A DNA stretch of 64,000 bases from Chlamydoabsidia padenii (GCA_025330725.1 JAIWND010000013.1:186001-250000); one strand, 5' to 3'; counted from the first letter of the stretch, positions 23,465-34,909 are shown. The notes: generated from the sequence alone by a model not told the origin. Made by a program: numbers and translations.

Positions 23465-24486
23465 ATGTTTCCTATTCACTCAAGTCTCAAACGTTTGGTA
23501 CCAAGTTTCCCTCGATATATGACAACTACTATATCTCATCGTCCTCCATCTTTGGCCCAAGGTCTTCCTCCATTCTTGTCTCCTCCTTCTTCCACCCAGG
23601 TGTATCCGACTTTGGACTCACTTTTGTACTCTATGGAAAACCAAACAACTCTACCAACATTGACACCATTTACTTCACATGAAGGTAAAGCATTGTTTCG
23701 GGGGGCTTTGAATCAAGGACAAACGGAAAGCTTCTTTAAGCTTCTTGGCAACTTTACTTCTCAACCATCTCCTCATTTGGCTGGCATTAGCTCTTGTAAG
23801 TAATCACTATGTTTTGATGGTGGATTTAGAAAAAGGTGATTAACCATACTTTATGATTATGACTATTATTATTATTTTAGTAACTATGGCTTTGAATGCT
23901 TTGGAGATTGATCCTAAAACAATTTGGAAAGGCAATTGGCGCTGGGTAAGTGTAACTCTTATAACCCTTCTCTATTTACTCTACTAACTTTTGATTTGAT
24001 TAGTATTCTGGTGATCAACTCAAACCGTGCTCACCCTCTGAACGAGTGACAGAATATGGTATTCCGTTTGATGAATTCACTTGTTTGGCCCAACTCCATT
24101 GTAGTGTATCCTCATTTCGAGTCAATTATGCTCGACCAAGTTATGATCAATTCCTGCATACTTTACAACAAGTCACTTCTGATGCTTCCTCACAACTCGT
24201 GGTCCATTACTCAAGATCTGTCCTGGGTCAAAAAGGGCGACAACATCAAGATGCTCATTATAGTCCAATCGGTGCTCATAATGCGACCAAGGAACAAACT
24301 TTGATCATGGATGTCGACCGGGTACAACATCCTAGTGTATGGGTACCAACAAGGGATCTTTATCGTGCCATGCTGAAATCTGATCCTGTCACTGGTCTTT
24401 CTCGGGGGTACTTTGTCTTAAAACAAGGTAAAACTTCTCAACGTCTCAAATGTCAAGGATGTACAAATCGTACCTGTCGAACTTGA
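23465..24486 (+). CDS. Phytochelatin-synthase-like protein lacking the catalytic Cys
   Basis: A 292-aa protein in exons 23465-23795, 23881-23945 and 24004-24486, aligning with the papain-like N-terminal domain of phytochelatin synthases. Shared landmarks are FFKLLGNFTSQ, MALNALEIDPKTIWKGNWRW, GIPFDEFTCLAQ, HYSPIGAHNATKEQTLIMDV, VWVPTRDLYRAM and LSRGYFVLKQG. The family's Cys-His-Asp triad appears as Ala106, His217 and Asp235. His-Asp spacing (18) is normal, but the Cys of the usual YCGL segment is Ala (HLAGISSL). If the reading is correct the protein cannot make phytochelatin by the known mechanism. The N-terminus (basic, Ser-rich, no acidic residue in the first 30) looks like a mitochondrial presequence. 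It ends in a small Cys cluster (CQGCTNRTC). Confidence 0.85.
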
Positions 24487-25032
24487 TTATTATTATTCCC
24501 CTACTCTTTATATATACATACACACATATTCCCCACCTCTTCCCTCTCTCTTTTTTTTTTTTTTTTTTTTTTGTACAATGCCTCTATATACTTTGTTTTA
24601 CTTGAACTCTCTTTATATCCTACTCCCCTTCATTAATTAATTAACTCACACTTGTTTATTACTATCATCACTCATAATAAAGCGACATTCCTTTTGATCA
24701 TCTTTTTTAACTTGAAAGTATTGGTAAAATGGACTCGGCGGGATATGAATATTAATGGGACGGGATTTGAATTGGATTTGGGTTGAGGGAATTGATCTTC
24801 TTGGGGATTTTTTTTGAAATCACAAGAGACCCTCCTCTTTCGACGTCGTATTATTTTTAAAAGGTAGGTAAACTGGATATCGACCTTCCATTCAACAAAT
24901 GGATATAATCAATACTATATCGACACGGAAAATTGGATGGATGGATGGATGGATTGGACTAAAACGACTTTTTTGGATGGATAAAAGGGGACTCGACACA
25001 TTAGATTAATGTAACTAACATTTACTTTGTTT

Positions 25033-25066
<34 letters not shown>

Positions 25067-25072
25067 TTTACC
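24487..25072. other. Upstream region of uL22
   Basis: Contains a T20 run (24551-24572), CGGGATATGAA (24739-24749) and CGGGATTTGAA (24761-24771), a GGAT tetranucleotide repeat (24934-24953) and an (AT)n tract (25038-25062) directly before the ATG. No gene seen. Confidence 0.5.
24761..24771 (+). promoter_or_regulatory. CGG-NN-TTTGAA element
   Basis: Exact CGGGATTTGAA, 302 bases upstream of the uL22 ATG, with a one-mismatch copy 22 bases before it (24739-24749). Confidence 0.45.
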
Positions 25073-25835
25073 ATGGTCAGATACGCCGCTGCTCCTGCTA
25101 ACCCTGCCAAGGGTAAGTCAAAGAAAAGGATCTTTGGGGTCACAAATGGACTAATATAATGTTTATATGATGTTTATAGCCGCCAAGTCTCGTGGTGCTT
25201 ACCTCCGTGTTCACGTATGTTTAAAATCTATAAAGATGACTCTATTGATCCATGATACTAACTTTCTCTCTCTCTCTTTGCTTCATTAGTTCAAGAACAC
25301 TCACGAAGTCGCCGCTGCTATCCAAGGCTTAAAGTTGACCAAGGCTTACACTTACTTGTCCAACGTTACCGAACACAAGCAAGCTATTCCTTTCCGTCGC
25401 TTCAACGGTGGTGTGGGTCGTACTGCTCAAGCCAAGGAATTCGGTACCACTCAAGCTCGCTGGCCCGTCAAGTCTGTCAAGTTCATCACTGACTTGTTGA
25501 AGAACGCTGAATCCAACGCTGAAGTAAGAATATATAGATATATGTATAACATAGGATGGAGGAGATCATATACTGACAGACTCTTCTTACTATAGGCCAA
25601 GGGTTTGGAATTGGATCAACTTTACATCTCCAGTGTGATCGTCAACCAAGCTCCCAAGCACCGTCGTCGTACTTACCGTGCTCATGGTCGTATCAACCCT
25701 TACATGACCACTCCTTCTCACATCGAAGTCATCTTGACCGAAAAGGATGCTGTTGTCCCCAAGGCTACTGACAAGAAGGTCCAACGTCTCAACTCTCGTC
25801 AATTGGCTCGCAACTCTCGTTTGGCTCGTGCTTAA
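25073..25835 (+). CDS. 60S ribosomal protein uL22 (L17)
   Basis: Large-subunit ribosomal protein of 182 aa in exons 25073-25112, 25180-25214, 25290-25523 and 25596-25835. It starts [13 protein letters not shown] and shows [39 protein letters not shown]-type [39 protein letters not shown] and [10 protein letters not shown], which are diagnostic for eukaryotic uL22. Codon use is strongly biased as in uL13. A poly(A) signal (AATAAA) lies at about 25858, 20 bases after the stop. Confidence 0.95.
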
Positions 25836-25984
25836 ACTCTTTTTTTTTTAAAGAAAAAATAAAAACTTGGTCATATTTTAGTTGTTATATAATCAGTGTT
25901 TGGTGTATTGGGTGGGGATGATTTTGACAGCTGCAGGGCGATGCTTTATCTGTCTGGCACCATGATAAAGTCCTTTGATTGGTA

Positions 25985-25995
25985 CGGGGTTTAAA
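25985..25995 (+). promoter_or_regulatory. CGG-NN-TTTAAA element
   Basis: CGGGGTTTAAA, 75 bases upstream of the SelW-like ATG. Confidence 0.5.
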
Positions 25996-26069
25996 ACGGG
26001 TCCATCATCTTTTAACCTCGACTTTTTTTTAAAAAAATATCTCTCTCTTCCCTGTAGATATTTGTCAGC

Positions 26070-26852
26070 ATGGAAAACAACAATGATGTCAAGGTGAACG
26101 AAACCATCACAACCAAGAAACCACGTGTGTCTATCGAGGTAAAGTATAAAGAAGAATAGACGGGGCTGATTGACTCGATTACTTTGTTTAGTATTGCCCC
26201 AAATGTCGATGGATGCTTCGAGCTTGTAAGTTGAGAACAAACAACGAAACATAACTTAAAGCAATACAGAACTAACTGCATATCCTTCTGATTCCCTACA
26301 TATGTGCGTGTGTGCTTCCGTTGTTTTCTGTACATGTTTAAATTTTAACGGCTTTGGATATATTTGGATGTAGCTTGGTTAAGTCAAGAATTATTAACGA
26401 CGTTTGAACAAGACCTTGGTGAAGTGGCTCTACTTCCTGGTGGTGTTGGTATCTTCATTATAAAAGTGAATGATAGTAAGTGTCAAGATCAAAAAAGAAA
26501 AAGGAAAAGAAAACAACAACCCCATGTGATTAATGACATGATTATTTATTAATGATCCATCAATTTAGCTGTCGTTTGGGACCGAAAACAAGATGGTGGA
26601 TTTCCAGAAGCCAAAGTATTGGTAAGATCAAAACTAGGTTATAATCCCTTCTCTCCCCCCCCCCAAAAAAAGAGGTTTATCATTTATATGGGATTATCTA
26701 ACATCGTGACTAACCTCCCTCTATATGAAATATTTTAGAAACAACGAGTTAGGGACGTCATTGCACCTACAAAGTCTCTTGGTCATTCGGATGTGAAGAA
26801 AGACAACACGATAAATGACGAATTAACTTGCAAAACATGTCCTCTCGATTGA
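26070..26852 (+). CDS. SelW-like (Rdx family) thioredoxin-fold protein
   Basis: Small redox-type protein of 123 aa in exons 26070-26138, 26192-26225, 26374-26475, 26569-26621 and 26739-26852. It shows YCPKCRWMLRASWLSQELL, where the CxxC replaces the CxxU of animal selenoprotein W, then GVGIFIIKVND and the family end motif VVWDRKQDGGFPEAKVLKQR. Rdx proteins have a thioredoxin-like fold; the cellular role is poorly defined. The C-terminal tail adds CKTCPLD, a second Cys pair. The stop is only 140 bases before the next ATG on the same strand. Confidence 0.88.
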
Positions 26853-26892
26853 TCCATCTCGCCTCCATATTTTGACAGGTATAAAATCCCCT

Positions 26893-26893
26893 C

Positions 26894-26943
<50 letters not shown>
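26893..26943 (+). repeat. (CT)n microsatellite
   Basis: About 50 bases of nearly perfect CT dinucleotides lie between the SelW-like stop and the next gene's start. Such pyrimidine tracts can serve as 5' UTR or promoter sequence in fungi. Confidence 0.9.
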
Positions 26944-26946
<3 letters not shown>

Positions 26947-26992
26947 TTTTATCTTTATTCTTGATACTTTTAATAAACAACTTGATTTACCC

Positions 26993-27483
26993 ATGCCGTT
27001 AATCGCGTCTACTCATCAAGAATCTACCATGCAATCAAACATAATGCCACCCAAGGACAAGAAATATGACATGAAATTGGACCCTGAAGCAATCAATGCC
27101 TGTGCTATGGCTACTGGCGTTTGGCCTGTTGGTAAGTATTCCACCCCCTAATCATATCGGATGTGTACAAGTACTAAACTTCTCTTTTTTTTTTTTTTTT
27201 TATTAAAATAAAGGATATGAAGGTCAATCTGAAGATGCTCCTCCAAAAGATAATGCACAAGAATCTCTGTTTGATTACCTTCGGGGCTTAAGTTGGCTCT
27301 TCTCGAAAACAACTAACAACACTACTTATCCTTCGGCTGGCTCTCCTGAATCTATGGCTTCTACTGATAATGGCCATTCAACAAGAACAAGTGAAGGTAA
27401 GTATAGAACCACCAAACACTCTCTTCTTTTATATATCCTCAACGTCGATCTGTTCATTAGATTCTGGCCACGACGATCGGTAA
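26993..27483 (+). CDS. Small orphan protein
   Basis: A predicted 114-aa protein in exons 26993-27131, 27214-27396 and 27461-27483. The sequence is hydrophilic, with YDMKLDPEAINACAMATGVW as its most ordered-looking part, SLFDYLRGLSWLFSK in the middle and a Ser/Thr/Gly-rich tail ending SEDSGHDDR. No family was recognised, and no signal peptide or TM segment is seen. Both internal introns have good GT-AG signals, which supports a real gene. There is no CGG-NN-TTTGAA element close upstream; the only space is the CT-repeat spacer after the SelW-like gene. An AATAAA sits 20 bases before the ATG and may be the SelW-like poly(A) signal. Confidence 0.6.
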
Positions 27484-28045
27484 AAGAAGACTACATTCTG
27501 ACGACACTGGATGACCTCTTACTACATTCACTCGATCTACTTTAAATCCCCTCCCCCCCCCCTTTTTTTTGGAAATAAATAAAATATTGTCTTTGAACAA
27601 AATGATGGGGAATTGGTATCACCAGGCTATACGGTGGGCGTTTATAGAATGAAATACATAAGATGATGAATACAATGGGATCAAAACAAACAGGCGTATG
27701 CAATGCAGCCAAGGGAATGTGTGGAGTGTCTCAGTAAAAAAGGAAAATATAAAGGCGTCTGGATTCAAATTTTTTACAGATTCATGCAAAAAATAACCCC
27801 GACTTGTCAAATGATCTTGGTCCCAAGATACCGAACGCTGAACTAATCATTCGCCCTTGTCAACCCCTGTCACCTCCTTTTTTTTTTTTTTTTTTTTTTT
27901 CTTTCGATGGACCATGTATTTTAATTATAAAGGCAAAGCTATGTAGTAGGAAAAAAGTATGTTTTTATTTATTTATAAAGATTCAAGGCACAGCCACAAT
28001 CATAACTATTACCAACTACGTATCCTATTTTAAAACCACCCATTA
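27484..28045. other. Convergent 3' spacer
   Basis: Tail-to-tail spacer with C and T runs (T22 at 27879-27900), AATAAATAAA near 27575 and no gene-like frame. Confidence 0.5.
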
Positions 28046-29342
28046 TCAAATAGTGCAGTATTTCATCAGTACGATTTGTGCCAAAGAAGTAGCCCCACTG
28101 GTCATATATATCAAATGGAGGTTATATGCCGCTTCTCTTTTCAAATCAGTATCGTCGTCGTCATCATCATCATCATCATCCATGTCAGTGGGTGGCCAGG
28201 TATAAATAGCATCGATAGGTTTGGGTGATTGTTTGTCTTGTTTTGCTGCCGAAGGTAAGATTAACACTTTTTCATAATGGTGTACAGCCAATTGTGTCAA
28301 ATTTAAAAGATGATAAGCCCGCGCCATGTTGTATTCCGTTTCTTGATTATGGTTTCGAAGTTTACAGTAATGAGACATCATTTGCATTCCCTGGTTTGTA
28401 TAATCATCAGTATCATTATAACCCTTCCTCTTTATTTCATCTTACCTTGATGATTTGTAAATGTCGATTATCGGTTTTTCGTTGAGTGGATCGATGAAGA
28501 TTGGCGATGGCTAAAGATAGAGTGTTGAGAGGATCGTTTGGATAGAGAGCATAAACTCTCATAAAGAATACTAGATAAACAATGGGGTTAATACATGGTG
28601 ATGATGATGAGAAGACTTACCTATAGCACCGATATAATTGTTACCAATCATCAAACTATGACCAAATGTATGTAGCAGCAATGGGTTGATATGAGCCAAT
28701 GGTTGCATCCAGTCTTTGAGTAATTCATCCGTTCCTTTATCGTCAGTCGCATTATAGTATCGTTCATAGTCATCCAATCCAGTTGTTTTAGGATCCAGGT
28801 GCATGGTTCGAATCACATCTTGAAGTTTCTTTAGTTTTTCCGCTTCGTCTTCTTCAGGTAATGGTGTCCCGCTTTGTTGTCGTAGGTAGAGTCCATGAAG
28901 TCCATCCATTAATTTGATATGACGAAGAAAGATTTTGATCGCATTACTACGTCCATAGGTAATCTTGTCTTGTAATCCACTGTAAGTATAAAGAAGTGAG
29001 TGAGTGAGTGACACAACAAGTGAGTTTTCATCTTACCTTGGGAAGATAGCAGAATATAATCGGTATGCATCATTTTGGAATTGATAGACGTTACATATCC
29101 AATGGGAAACATCAATAACAGTGTGTTTACTATTGGATATCAACCCACACCCTAAAATGAGGTACAAAGAGATTAATTCATCCTATTCATTTTCATCAAG
29201 GAATATACTTACCTAGTAGCGCCAACTTTAGTGCAGTTTTTCGATTAAGGTGATTATACACCGCTCTGGACTTGATGACAGTCTGTAGAATCGTGAATGC
29301 TTCTTCGGCACGACGAACCGTTGTGAGGATATATGCTAACTA

Positions 29343-29386
<44 letters not shown>

Positions 29387-29723
29387 AGTTAATGTCATCA
29401 TCAAGCGTATTACTTACATTTATAAACATGCCAACCCATTCATCCAGCCAGATATTCCGAAAATGATCAGAGTTGATTAGGTCCTTGTTTTCAGCTTCTT
29501 CGTCTTCGTCATCCTCCTTGTCTTCGTTTTCATCACTATCAGGGCCGATGGGGTCTTCTTTTGATTCTGCTTTCTTGTTGTTTCGAAGTCGTAAACGGAC
29601 CGCCATTGTTCGGGCTTGTTGAATTCTAGAAGCCATGGATTTATCCTTCCCACGACGAGAGGCATAAAACCCAACGTTGGCTCGAGTGGTTTTCTATAGA
29701 CAAAGGGTGAGTTCAACTTTTTA

Positions 29724-29758
<35 letters not shown>

Positions 29759-32034
29759 CATTACCTTCTTGGGGAAGAATCCTCTTGCTGTTCTAAAGTC
29801 ATCCCATAATTGTAGAGCTACCCGGATGTATTCTCGCATAAGATTCCGATCAGTTTGCACCACCGATGAAGGCATGAGACCATGTAGTTCTGTGATTTTT
29901 TCGAATAACCTGAGAGCATCCATTTGTCGTTCTTCTTCGTCCCGGCGTCTTCGTTCCCGCTTCATTTCCCGTTCCGACTTCATATGTTGTCTTGCCATGC
30001 TTTCGTCAAACAAGGATCCCTTTTTGCGCACACGTTCCGCTGTTTGGAGAGCGAGACCTTCGGTATTGAGGCTGCCATCATCTTCGGTTGTTGCTTTCGC
30101 CTCCAATCGTTTCTTTTGGCGAGCTTCCCGTGTTTTGCGCACCACATAATCGACCAGTTCCAAAGCTTCGTCTTCTTTACCTTGTTCTTCATATACCATG
30201 GCCAACGATGTCATCACCTCGAGATTGTCCGGTCGTTCGTCCAATACATTGATATAAAATACCATTGCCGTTTCCAAGTCCCCCGTTTCACGATAGCAGT
30301 CCGCCGTTTGTACTAATAGATCCATTTCCACTTCTTCCTTGGCGTCAATGATCTTTTGGAAGATGGGCAAGGCGAGATCAAAGAATCGACGGTCCATATA
30401 AGCACAGGCCGCATCTTGATAGAGATCAGAGTAGCTTGTCGGAGAATGGGCGTAGAGGTATTCAAAGTGTTGAGCAGCAATATCAGCTTGACCAAGATAG
30501 ATTCGACAGACACCCATTCGTACTCGCAGTTCAAGTGGTATATTTTGTCGTTCCAAAGCAGCTTCTTCATCCAAACCTTCATCATCATCTGCAATGTCGT
30601 TATTGTCGTTATCATCACTGTCAGGTTCATAAGAGTCATCCGAATTGTTGTTATCTTCATAGTCATAAGTATCATCCATGTCACCATTGCCGTGTTGTTG
30701 TTGTTGTTTGTTGACTCTACTTGGTCGAGATCGTGTTTTTCGTTTTGATGCAAATGGCAAGTATTCATTGTCGTCATTAGGTCTGTTTAACCATTGTACT
30801 TCATGTTGTCGACGTTGTACATGTCGGATCCCTGTCTTGATACAATCCAATGCCCTGCGATAATCATTCACCATCAGATACAATTCACTAAGCATATTGA
30901 TTTCTGAGTATCCTAGTTTGTCGCTGAATGGGTTGTCGTCTTCGTCATTGTCACCATCTGCATCATTAGGATCGGCATGATCAATGTGATGTTCCATAGC
31001 TTCTTCATAAAGAGTGATTGCTTGTTTTGTTTCACCCTTGGCCCGATAGAGTTGTGCCATTTCGTTGATAACCTTAAAGTGATAGGGTAATATCTTGAGA
31101 ATCTGTTTGAATCCATTCATAGCTGCATCCAATTGACCCAAATCCTTTTGTAAAAATGATCGATCCCAGAGCGCATCCACATCCAAAGGGTCCAGTCCTA
31201 CAGCCTTGTCAAAACAGTAAACAGCTTGTCGCAAAGCCTGGTTTTCACTAGACAAAAAAAAAAATCAAGAAAAGAATGTCAGTCGCTACTATCATTATAT
31301 ATGTATTAGCTTCCCCCCCCCCACTAACTTACATTGATTTCAGACCAAGCTCTTTCCATAGAGAAGCATCACTGCCACTCATATGAGCCGCTATCATCCT
31401 GACTTCCAATGATTTTGTCGTATTTCCCATTTCTTCATGAATCAAGCCCAGCGTGTTCCAAGGTTGTGAGTAATCAGGGTATAGAGTGATTGTTTCTTGT
31501 AGGATTTCCATAGCCTGTCCATAATCGTGGTTGATATAAAATCCATTGGCGCGCCCTAATCGTTCACTGACTTCCTTTGGTAGTTTTGCTTCCCCTTTGC
31601 CCACCCTTTTTCGTGCTTGATGTCGTTTTTTACCCAGTGTAGCATTAGCGATAAGATTGTCTTCGAATTCTGCAAAGTCGTCCGCGAGTTCGTCGCCGGC
31701 GCCTGTTTTCAACTGTTTCCGTGTTTCCTTTGTTGAATCTAGCATCGTTCTAAAAAAAAACAAAAAAACGAAGAAGAAGAATAACATGTTAATATTTTAT
31801 TTATCTTATCTTTCTTGCCTTTTTTACTTGCGTTAATTCATCATCGTCCATAAGATCTTCGTCGTCTGAATAGTCAATGTTCTTGTCTTCTTCTTCCAGG
31901 CCAAATTCAGTCAAGTCAATATCCATGTCGTCCAAACCATCGTCGTCACCTGTCATCATTGATTCAAAAAAGTCCAGTTGTTTCTTTTTTACAGAAGAGG
32001 AAGATTCTATTTGCGGATCTGCTCTGTCAGCCAT
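28046..32034 (-). CDS. TFIIIC TPR subunit (Tfc4/Sfc4/GTF3C3)
   Basis: Subunit of the RNA polymerase III factor TFIIIC that binds the tRNA-gene A-box region and recruits TFIIIB; 1149 aa. Exons 32034-31832, 31749-31333, 31247-29765, 29693-29418, 29339-29213, 29151-29037, 28979-28621, 28570-28446 and 28390-28046. An acidic N-terminus (DDGLDDMDID, DYSDDEDLMDDDE) is followed by a basic KKRHQARKR stretch, then tandem TPRs from about residue 100: NGFYINHDYGQAMEILQETI, YPDYSQPWNTLGLIHEEMGN, DPLDVDALWDRSFLQKDLGQ. An acidic linker with Asn/Asp runs splits two TPR arrays, as in Tfc4. Intron 1 only keeps frame with the GC donor GCAAGT (31831-31826). Intron 4 carries a 40-base homopolymer. Confidence 0.9.
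29344..29383 (+). repeat. 40-base poly(A) (poly-T on the gene strand)
   Basis: Uninterrupted run of 40 A on the plus strand, within intron 4 of the TFIIIC gene, where it forms an extreme polypyrimidine tract just before the acceptor. Confidence 0.95.
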
Positions 32035-32473
32035 TGTTGTTGTTTTGTTATCTGACGGATTCAGAAAAAGAAGAGAGAGAAGGGCGGAGGAAAAGAAGAG
32101 AAAAAATGAAAAAGTACCTTGGTTTTTAAATCCCGATTTGTTGAAATCCCGATCCACATTAAAGAAGCATGAAACATGATAGTATCGACAAGTTCTTTTA
32201 CGATAGGTAATGCCAAGAAGATAATGGTTTACTTTTCTTTCGTTTCAGACGCTAGAACCAACTTCTCCGTTTCTTTTCATGTGGCACGTGGGCTTCTTCC
32301 TGTATCATATAGACTCATTGTTGGCTTTTTCTTCTATTAGAAACATCTTTCATCGAATGGATCGTCGGGTTCGGTAACACCAAATCAAATATCCTTTCAA
32401 ATCTCATATATAAAGAGAAAAAAAAAACTCATCCTGTTTTCTTTACGCTTAAACAAAAAAAAAAACAGGCATT
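32035..32473. other. Divergent promoter, TFIIIC / Ca2+ exchanger
   Basis: Contains two elements in tandem (TTTAAATCCCG at 32125-32135 and TTGAAATCCCG at 32141-32151), 91 and 107 bases from the TFIIIC ATG. A degenerate TTCAAATCTC near 32395 is on the exchanger side. No gene seen. Confidence 0.5.
32125..32151 (-). promoter_or_regulatory. Tandem CGG-NN-TTTGAA-type elements
   Basis: Two copies (TTTAAATCCCGA and TTGAAATCCCGA) in the same orientation, 16 bases start to start, upstream of the TFIIIC subunit. Confidence 0.55.
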
Positions 32474-34304
32474 ATGATTACCGAAACTCAACCACTTTTA
32501 GGAGGAGCTGAAAGAAGACAAAAATTGGACTTTTGGACTTCATTCAAAATATCTGCCCTGTCCTCCAAATTCAATATCCTATTGATCTTTGTCCCTATTG
32601 CTATTTTTGCTTCCTTCACTGATGCTTCCGCCCCTGTAGTATTTTCGCTAAACTTTATAGCCATTATTCCTCTTGCCAAGTTGCTTGGCTTTGGTAAGTC
32701 ATCCCAACTACTTTGCCTTTTTTTTCTTTCTTACTTGAACTCATTGTCTTTTATAGCTACGGAGGAAATTGCCCTTCGATGTGGTAGCACGGTGGGATCT
32801 GTAAGTGGAAAAATCTTCTGCATTAATCGGGGTTTAAACCTTTCTTTTTTATTCTAGTTGTTAAATGCAACGTTTGGTAATGCTGTTGAACTTATTCTCG
32901 GTGTGGTTGCTTTAAACAAAGGACTTATTCGGGTTGTTCAAGGTAAGTTGATGATTGAGCTTGAACCATAATGACTTAATTTTTTTGGGGGGCGCCATAG
33001 CATCTGTGCTTGGATCTATCTTATCAAATCTTCTTTTGGTAAGTCATATGAAAGGAAGAAATGGACTTTTATTTAATAAAATATCTATAGGTTCTCGGTT
33101 TTTGCTTTTTGCTCGGTGGTGCGGGTCGTAGTGAACAAACTTTTAACATCACAGGTAAAAACAAGAAAGGGAAACTCGATTGGTCTTAACCATATTTTAA
33201 ATCCCGATAGCTGCCCAGACATCCACCTCTCTTCTTGCTTTGACCACCCTATCCTTATTGATTCCTGCTGCCTTTAGTGCCACTGCTCAAACCAAATCAG
33301 ATGCTGAGTTGGGTATTTTGAATCTAAGTCATGGAACAGCACTGATTCTTCTATTGGTGTATGTCTTGTTTTTGATCTTCCAGGTACGTCAAACGATAAA
33401 GGGGAAGTGTAATTTACTTGATGTTTCATACTAACATATTTATGTATCCCTGTAGCTCAAAACACATTCTCATTTGGTAAGTTTATTATGATATTAATGA
33501 AGAAAGGGACTTAGTATATAATACATAGTACGAAGACGAAGAAGATGAAGAAGAACAACCTACGACCTCTCTTTCTTTCTCTGTGTTCACGTAAGTAATG
33601 ATGTCAAGGTAATTTATGATTCTTATTTTACTTGATTTTATAGTCTTGTTGTTGTTGCCGGTATTGTCTCCCTTCATGCAGAATTCCTCGTTGGGGCGTA
33701 AGTGCATTGATGACCCCTGAATGTCGGGATTTGAAATTTCAACTTTCTTTTTCTTTTTTAGAATCGAAGGTGTGGTAGAAAGCTGGGGAATCGACGAAAC
33801 ATTTGTTGGTATCATCCTTTTACCTATTGTTGGAAAGTAAGTTCAAACAGTATAACATGATGGACCATGTACTAACGGCTCAATATGATAGTGCGGCCGA
33901 ACATGTCAGTTCTGTTACTTTTGCCATGAAAAACAAAATGAATCTCTCGGTCGGCATCGCCGTCTCATCCTCATTACAGATCGGATTACTCGTCACACCT
34001 GTATTGGTGATTGCAGGGTGGGCTATTGGACAACCCATGACTCTCTTCTTTGAGGATTTCGAAACTGTAATCTTATTCTCGAGTGTATTGATCGTCAATT
34101 ATCTGATCCAAGATGGTCGATCAAATTGGTTAGAAGGTGTTCTACTTTTGGTAAGTTTATTACTGCTATGTATAGAAAAGCATGACTTACAACGTGTTTT
34201 TTGTTTATACATAGTCATCCTATGCCATCGTCGCATTGTCCTTTTATTGCCATCCCACAGCATCTGGAGATGATAGCGGCGTTCCAAATATTGTTGCATT
34301 GTGA
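32474..34304 (+). CDS. Vacuolar Ca2+/H+ exchanger (CAX/VCX1 type)
   Basis: Multi-pass antiporter of 394 aa that loads the vacuole with Ca2+. Twelve exons: 32474-32693, 32757-32800, 32858-32942, 33001-33038, 33091-33154, 33211-33383, 33456-33476, 33529-33590, 33644-33697, 33762-33836, 33892-34150 and 34215-34304. Both alpha repeats of the CaCA family are visible: [19 protein letters not shown] (first) and [20 protein letters not shown] (second), with the acidic loop [11 protein letters not shown] between halves. A short N-terminal cytosolic tail (about 40 residues) precedes the first TM segment ([16 protein letters not shown]). One exon is only 21 bases. Three of its introns carry copies of the CGG-NN-TTTGAA element. 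Confidence 0.93.
33725..33735 (+). promoter_or_regulatory. Intronic CGG-NN-TTTGAA element
   Basis: Exact CGGGATTTGAA inside intron 9 of the Ca2+/H+ exchanger. Further intronic copies are CGGGGTTTAAA at 32828-32838 (intron 2) and TTTAAATCCCG at 33196-33206 (intron 5, ending four bases before the acceptor). Confidence 0.45.
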
Positions 34305-34909
34305 ATTGATTTTTCGTTGTTTATAAATAAATGATCAACTTGTTGCCCCTCCTCCTATTTTTGTATGGGGCTTTTTCACGTTACCCTGAATTTTGATAAG
34401 GTTAATACCGAAACCTTGATAATTAAGCTGTAATCTTTTTTTCGCATGTGACCGAGCATATATACATATGCTTTGACATGGACACTTTGACTGCATCGAC
34501 TTACTCCTGCATTTTAGTTACACAAGCACCCTGTATTGAAACGCCGCTAAAGCTGGTTTGCTCCAACCCACTTGATCATTTCTCTATTATAAACCTGTAT
34601 TCTATTTTTCATTTGATTTAAAAACTTGTAGAGTTAAGCGATGTGTCATAGTTTTTGAAACACAAAAGTAAATTGAATGTGTCTGGGACATGTGTGCTGA
34701 GAGAATGGATATTTGTGTTACAAAGAAGCGTGGTAGGGTGGCCTCATGTAATTTCAAATGCCGCATGTAATTTTTTGTTCTCGTTTCCCTTTTTTTTTTT
34801 TTTTTCTTTCTCGCACTCTCTCACTCTCTCTCTCTCTCTCTCTCTTTTTCTTTTTATTTCTATACTTTACTTTTATACAAACATATCTATTCCCTCTTCT
34901 TTGATTAGC
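34305..34909. other. Intergenic / leader of the next gene
   Basis: Contains AATAAAT about 20 bases after the exchanger stop and a long CT/T-rich tract (34792-34860) before the next ATG. No element of the 11-mer type was found close to the start. No gene seen. Confidence 0.5.

Noticed and set aside
28801..28830. GGTTCGAATC string like a tRNA T-arm
   Set aside because: It lies inside a TFIIIC coding exon and no acceptor stem, D-arm or anticodon arm can be built around it. No other tRNA-like cloverleaf was found.
29769..30777. Several plus-strand frames of 90-130 codons
   Set aside because: They lie antisense to the TFIIIC exon with its TPRs and have the unnatural Ser/Cys/His-rich composition of antisense reading.
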